Of a stretch of 20,480 nucleotides of DNA, positions 17,629 to 20,480 are shown in pieces (position 1 is the first letter of the stretch; every line of letters starts with the position of its first letter). The stretch is from JAUWQU01 sp964605095 (GTDB lineage Bacteria > Planctomycetota > Phycisphaerae > SM23-33), in assembly GCA_964605095.1 (NCBI GenBank), contig CAZSBS010000060.1, positions 1 to 20,480 of the forward strand. Reading direction: 5' to 3'. The notes beneath the pieces were generated by a model. The model was not told where the DNA came from. It did not search any database and saw only the letters and a list, made by a program, of their open reading frames with translations. The position numbers and the translations under genes were made by a program.

Positions 17629-18678
17629 ATGGAACTCGACACGGTCATCAACGCCGACTGCATCAAGTGGCTCAATGAGCAGCCCGAAGGCTTTGCCGAC
17701 CTCGTCTTCGCCGACCCGCCGTTCAACATCGGCTACCAGTACGACGTCTACGAAGACAAGATGGCGTACCAGGAATACTACGACTGGACCGAGAAATGGA
17801 TGGCCGCGTGCGTCCGGGCACTCAAGCCCACGGGCACATTCTGGATCGCCATCGGCGACGAGTACGCCGCGGAAATCCGCATGCTAGGCCGAAAGCTCGG
17901 CCTGACCCTCCGCAACTGGGTGATCTGGCACTACACGTTCGGGCAGAACACGACGCGGAAGTTCTGCCGCTCGCACGCGCACCTGTTCTACTTCGTCCGC
18001 GACCCGAAGGTTTTCACCTTCAACGAGCACGCCATCCGCGTTTTCTCCGACCGCCAGAGGGAGTATCACGACAAGCGTGCGAACCCGGCCGGGAAACTGC
18101 CCGACGACACCTGGAGCGAGTTCGCCCGCGTCTGCGGCACCTTCGGCGAGCGCGAGGGCTGGCACCCCTGCCAGATGCCCGAGACGCTGCTGCTGCGGAT
18201 AATCCGCTCGTGCAGCCGGGCCGGGGACGTGGTTTTCGACCCGTTCGCCGGCAGCGGGACGACCCTCGCTGCCGCCAAACGCCTGGGCCGGCACTACCTC
18301 GGCACGGAGATGTCGCCCAACTACATCCAGGGCATACGCGACCGGCTGGAAAAGACCGTCCCCATAGCCTGCAATGAGCCGTCCGCCAATGGCCAGGCCT
18401 GGCCGGCTGAGCACCTGGCCGAACTCAAGGGCACCTACGCCGAGGAGTCAGTCGCGACCACCCTGCTCTTCGAGAACCGCCACCTCCTTGAGGCCTTCAC
18501 CGAGCACTTCAACCAGCGCCTCGCCGAGGCCGGCGTCAAGGGCAAGTACGAATCTCACCAGATATGGCGCCAACTCGAACTGCTCCGCCCGAAGTGCGGC
18601 GAGTTGCCGCGAGTAAAAGTCCACGTGGCCGAACCAGCCGGCAAACCCCGCTCGCTCGATACCGGGCTGTTCGAGTGA
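17629..18678 (+). CDS. Orphan beta-class DNA methyltransferase (N6-adenine or N4-cytosine)
   Basis: SAM-dependent site-specific DNA amino-methyltransferase, 349 residues. The catalytic motif IV DPPF (residues 29-32, FADPPFNIGY) comes before the SAM-binding motif FAGSGTT (206-212, VFDPFAGSGTTLAAA), which is the beta-class order (as in HinfI and CcrM). YLGTEMSPNYIQ is motif II-like. No restriction endonuclease, specificity subunit or mismatch-nicking gene lies nearby, so it is an orphan enzyme. About 100 residues follow the methyltransferase fold (from about 250: ELKGTYAEESVATTLLFENR ... KSLDTGLFE-like end) and are not part of the minimal domain. GAGAGG lies about 10 nt before ATG 17629. The NUDIX gene begins 8 nt after the stop. 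The recognition sequence cannot be read from the protein. Confidence 0.9.
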   Translation: MELDTVINADCIKWLNEQPEGFADLVFADPPFNIGYQYDVYEDKMAYQEYYDWTEKWMAACVRALKPTGTFWIAIGDEYAAEIRMLGRKLGLTLRNWVIWHYTFGQNTTRKFCRSHAHLFYFVRDPKVFTFNEHAIRVFSDRQREYHDKRANPAGKLPDDTWSEFARVCGTFGEREGWHPCQMPETLLLRIIRSCSRAGDVVFDPFAGSGTTLAAAKRLGRHYLGTEMSPNYIQGIRDRLEKTVPIACNEPSANGQAWPAEHLAELKGTYAEESVATTLLFENRHLLEAFTEHFNQRLAEAGVKGKYESHQIWRQLELLRPKCGELPRVKVHVAEPAGKPRSLDTGLFE

Positions 18679-18686
18679 CGGAGAGA

Positions 18687-19253
18687 ATGGGGAGCCTGAA
18701 GCCTCCTGAAAGGCCCAACGTGACTGACGACGACAAGCGGATCATCTGGCGGGGCTCGCACCTGGACTTGGTCATGCGCGGCAGTTGGGAGTTCGTGCAG
18801 CGCAAGAACATCACCGGCATCGTGTGCATCGTGGCGCTGACGGACGATGGTAAGATCGTGCTGGTGGAACAGTACCGCCCGCCGGTTGCCAGCCGGGTTA
18901 TCGAGTTGCCGGCCGGGCTTGTCGGCGATTTGCCCGGCCAGGAGGCCGAGACGCTGGAGTCAGCCGCGCGGCGGGAACTCGTCGAGGAGACCGGCTACAG
19001 CGCCGGCCGAATGGAACTGTTGTTCGACGGCGTTCCCTCGGCCGGCCTGTGCGATGAGCACATCACGTTCTTCCTTGCCACCGAGCTTACGAAGGTGGGT
19101 TCCGGCGGCGGGGACCACAACGAGGACATTACCGTCCACGAAACCCCGCTCGAGGGCCTTCTGGATTACCTCGACACCCGTGCGGGGACCGGCGTGAAGG
19201 TCGACGCGAAGATCTTCTCGCCGCTGTATGTAATCGCCAAGCGATTCGGGTGA
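18687..19253 (+). CDS. NUDIX hydrolase, ADP-ribose pyrophosphatase type
   Basis: Cytoplasmic Mg-dependent pyrophosphohydrolase, probably ADP-ribose to AMP and ribose 5-phosphate; 188 residues. WEFVQRKN, the core strands IVLVEQYRPPV and VIELPAG, and the Nudix helix ESAARRELVEETGY (about 91-104, with Glu100 and Glu101) place it near ADPRase/NudF proteins. The first Gly of the Nudix box is displaced by a short insertion (GDLPGQEAET). I chose ATG 18687, with GGAG just upstream at slightly short spacing. A GTG at 18720 with GAAAGG 6 nt upstream is a real alternative. The 8-nt gap after the methyltransferase gene implies one transcript. It ends against a hairpin shared with the convergent AsmA-like gene. 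Confidence 0.88.
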   Translation: MGSLKPPERPNVTDDDKRIIWRGSHLDLVMRGSWEFVQRKNITGIVCIVALTDDGKIVLVEQYRPPVASRVIELPAGLVGDLPGQEAETLESAARRELVEETGYSAGRMELLFDGVPSAGLCDEHITFFLATELTKVGSGGGDHNEDITVHETPLEGLLDYLDTRAGTGVKVDAKIFSPLYVIAKRFG

Positions 19254-19254
19254 T

Positions 19255-19324
19255 GGCGGAGAGAAGAAGAAACAGAAACGGCGTGAGATATTCTTTCCGC
19301 TTCTTTTCACTTCTTCTTCCCGCC
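19255..19324. terminator. Bidirectional-terminator-like GA/CT-rich inverted repeat
   Basis: The left arm (19255-19281) starts GGCGGAGAGAAGAAGAAAC. The right arm (19297-19324) ends CTTCTTCTTCCCGCC, giving a long imperfect stem with a 15-nt loop. It begins 2 nt after the NUDIX stop, and its right arm contains the Lys-Lys-Lys-stop end of the minus-strand gene. It therefore sits at both 3' ends. The GGAGAGAAGAAGAAAC core also occurs at about 10031-10046. Confidence 0.55.
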
Positions 19325-20233
19325 GAGAATCCCTTCCAGCAGGCTGCCGCCGGGGGCCTTGGGCTGGTTGGCGTCCTTCGCCCCGCCGCCAAGCAGCTTG
19401 CCGACAGTGCCGCCGACGGTCTCGTTCAACTGCCCGCCGATTGAGTTGGCGTCCACCGGCAGGACACCTTTGAGCGCGTCGCCGATCTGGCTCTGCACGC
19501 CCTTGACCATCTCCTGCGCCTGTCCGCCCAGTTGCGCCGCCACGGCCGAGACGTCGCCCTGGAGCCCATTGAGCAGATCGGTAGGCAGTATGCCCTTGCC
19601 CTGTTCGACCACGCCCGACATGATCGCCAGCAGAATCCTCGACACAAGCTCCGGCATGGTCAATCCGGCACCGTTTTCTCCGGCGATGTTCTTCATCTCG
19701 ATCGGGGGGAGCTTGAGCGTAAGCTCCGGCCCGACCAGCACCTTCACGTGGACAACCACGTTACGGATGGTCAGTTCGCCCACCTTGTACTTCTTGCCTT
19801 TCGACGCCTTTTCCTCCTTGGACTTATCGCCGCCGAGCATCTTGTTGACGTTGTCCATGATGACCGAGATGTTGCTCTTGGGCAACTTCTGCTCGATGCT
19901 CATGCCAAGCCCGTCAAGCTCGGACTTGTTGATCATGATCGTATCTTCCAGCAGGCTGCCCGGTACAAGCCCCAGATCGAAGCTTTTCATATCCATGAGG
20001 TATGGGTTGGCAAAGCCCTTGGGGTTGGCAACTTTGAGCCCCTTCATCTGCAACTGCCCGCCAAACGGGTGCAGGCTGACACTGTCGACCTTCGTATCGA
20101 CGTCCATGGCGTACGTCCCGCCGGCCTCCACCGCCTTCTTGGCGATCGTGTCAAGGTAGAGATACCCGATCACGCCCACGACTATCACGAGCACAACCAC
20201 CGCCAACACCAGCCGAACAAGAAGCTTCTTCAT
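19307..20233 (-). CDS. AsmA-like single-pass envelope protein
   Basis: A 308-residue protein, probably anchored in the inner membrane by residues about 5-27 (VRLVLAVVVLVIVVGVIGYLY), with the rest outside the cytoplasm. The region after the anchor (VDTKVDSVSLHPFGGQLQMK, then GLKVANPKGF and SFDLGLVPGSLLEDTIMINK) has the strand pattern of AsmA/YhdP-type proteins linked to lipid transport and outer-membrane upkeep. KYKVGELTIRNVVVHVKV continues it. The C-terminal third is helical, with amphipathic repeats (AAQLGGQAQEMVKGVQSQIG), then a Gly-rich stretch (VGKLLGGGA) and a KKK end. AAAGGA lies 7 nt before ATG 20233. The family link rests on pattern only and the substrate is unknown. Confidence 0.68.
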   Translation of the reverse strand: MKKLLVRLVLAVVVLVIVVGVIGYLYLDTIAKKAVEAGGTYAMDVDTKVDSVSLHPFGGQLQMKGLKVANPKGFANPYLMDMKSFDLGLVPGSLLEDTIMINKSELDGLGMSIEQKLPKSNISVIMDNVNKMLGGDKSKEEKASKGKKYKVGELTIRNVVVHVKVLVGPELTLKLPPIEMKNIAGENGAGLTMPELVSRILLAIMSGVVEQGKGILPTDLLNGLQGDVSAVAAQLGGQAQEMVKGVQSQIGDALKGVLPVDANSIGGQLNETVGGTVGKLLGGGAKDANQPKAPGGSLLEGILGGKKK

Positions 20234-20297
20234 GGGTCTATCCTTTTAAGTCATGTCAGGCAAGAGATTGCACCGGCGCCGCGAGCGCCGACAGAAC

Positions 20298-20326
20298 ATT
20301 ATTGACCGCCCGGCGCGCAAAGACAA
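20298..20326 (-). promoter_or_regulatory. Candidate promoter for the AsmA-like gene
   Basis: On the minus strand TTGTCT (20326-20321) and AATAAT (20303-20298) are separated by 17 nt, matching four and five of six consensus bases. A start near 20291 gives a leader of about 57 nt to ATG 20233. Confidence 0.5.
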
Positions 20327-20386
20327 AGCCCTGGCTACAGTTTTCTTGTTTTCTTGCGTCTGGTGGCTGTGCGCCGAGCCGGTTGC

Positions 20387-20415
20387 TTGGACGGCGGTTG
20401 GGTTCGTGGTATTAT
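20387..20415 (+). promoter_or_regulatory. Candidate promoter for a gene beyond the right edge
   Basis: TTGGAC (20387-20392) and TATTAT (20410-20415) are 17 nt apart. The -10 box is good (five of six) and the -35 box is weak (three of six). No coding sequence follows within the remaining 65 bases. It faces away from the AsmA-like gene's promoter. Confidence 0.33.
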
Positions 20416-20480
20416 TACCCGCCCGCCGGGAAACTGCGGCGGAAGGCTCAACTGAAATCGGCCCTTGTGCCGATACATTG

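Overview
The window is GC-rich (with strong G/C at third codon positions), gene-dense chromosomal DNA from a bacterium. No taxonomic marker gene is present. The gene set (rhomboid with a TPR-like tail, GH110 alpha-galactosidase with a large GH-D clan partner, AsmA-like protein, PPDK) and the intergenic style (GC-rich palindromes, GA/CT-rich inverted repeats, 'GGGGCTGAAGCCCC'-type hairpins) suggest Planctomycetota, perhaps Phycisphaerae-like. That assignment is inference.

Layout. 1-1422: the 3' part of a cysteine synthase gene, then a PHP-domain phosphoesterase. 1631-6235: a carbohydrate locus with two exported glycosidases, a GH110 beta-helix alpha-1,3-galactosidase and a clan GH-D (GH36/GH27-like) enzyme, separated by about 550 bp that hold only a coding-like remnant on the minus strand. 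6254-6981 (minus): a complete higB-higA toxin-antitoxin operon with an ATGA stop/start overlap. 7086-9949: pyruvate phosphate dikinase behind a near-consensus sigma70 promoter and a ~145-nt leader; the enzyme ends in a Lys/Ala/Pro tail. 10241-13229: a rhomboid protease with a helical tail, then two similar multi-pass membrane proteins. 13408-16281: recJ and a CaCA-type cation exchanger. 16371-17540: a secreted protein with two similar PsbP/DcrB-like halves. 17629-19253: an orphan beta-class DNA methyltransferase and, 8 nt later, an ADP-ribose-type NUDIX hydrolase. 19307-20233 (minus): an AsmA-like single-pass envelope protein, convergent with the NUDIX gene.

How the genes may work together. 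The two glycosidases could act in sequence on alpha-galactose-containing glycans outside the cytoplasm. PPDK links pyruvate and PEP in central metabolism. The rhomboid and the two membrane proteins look co-oriented and possibly co-transcribed, although palindromes break up the spacers.

The least ordinary part of the window is its intergenic repeats. An identical 18-mer (AGTCCCGGCGCGCCGGGA) occurs three times, always between genes, and one copy interrupts a different repeat. Two related GA/CT-rich inverted repeats follow ppdK and the NUDIX gene. I found no RNA gene, CRISPR array, insertion sequence or phage gene, and no clear new multi-gene defence or biosynthetic system.
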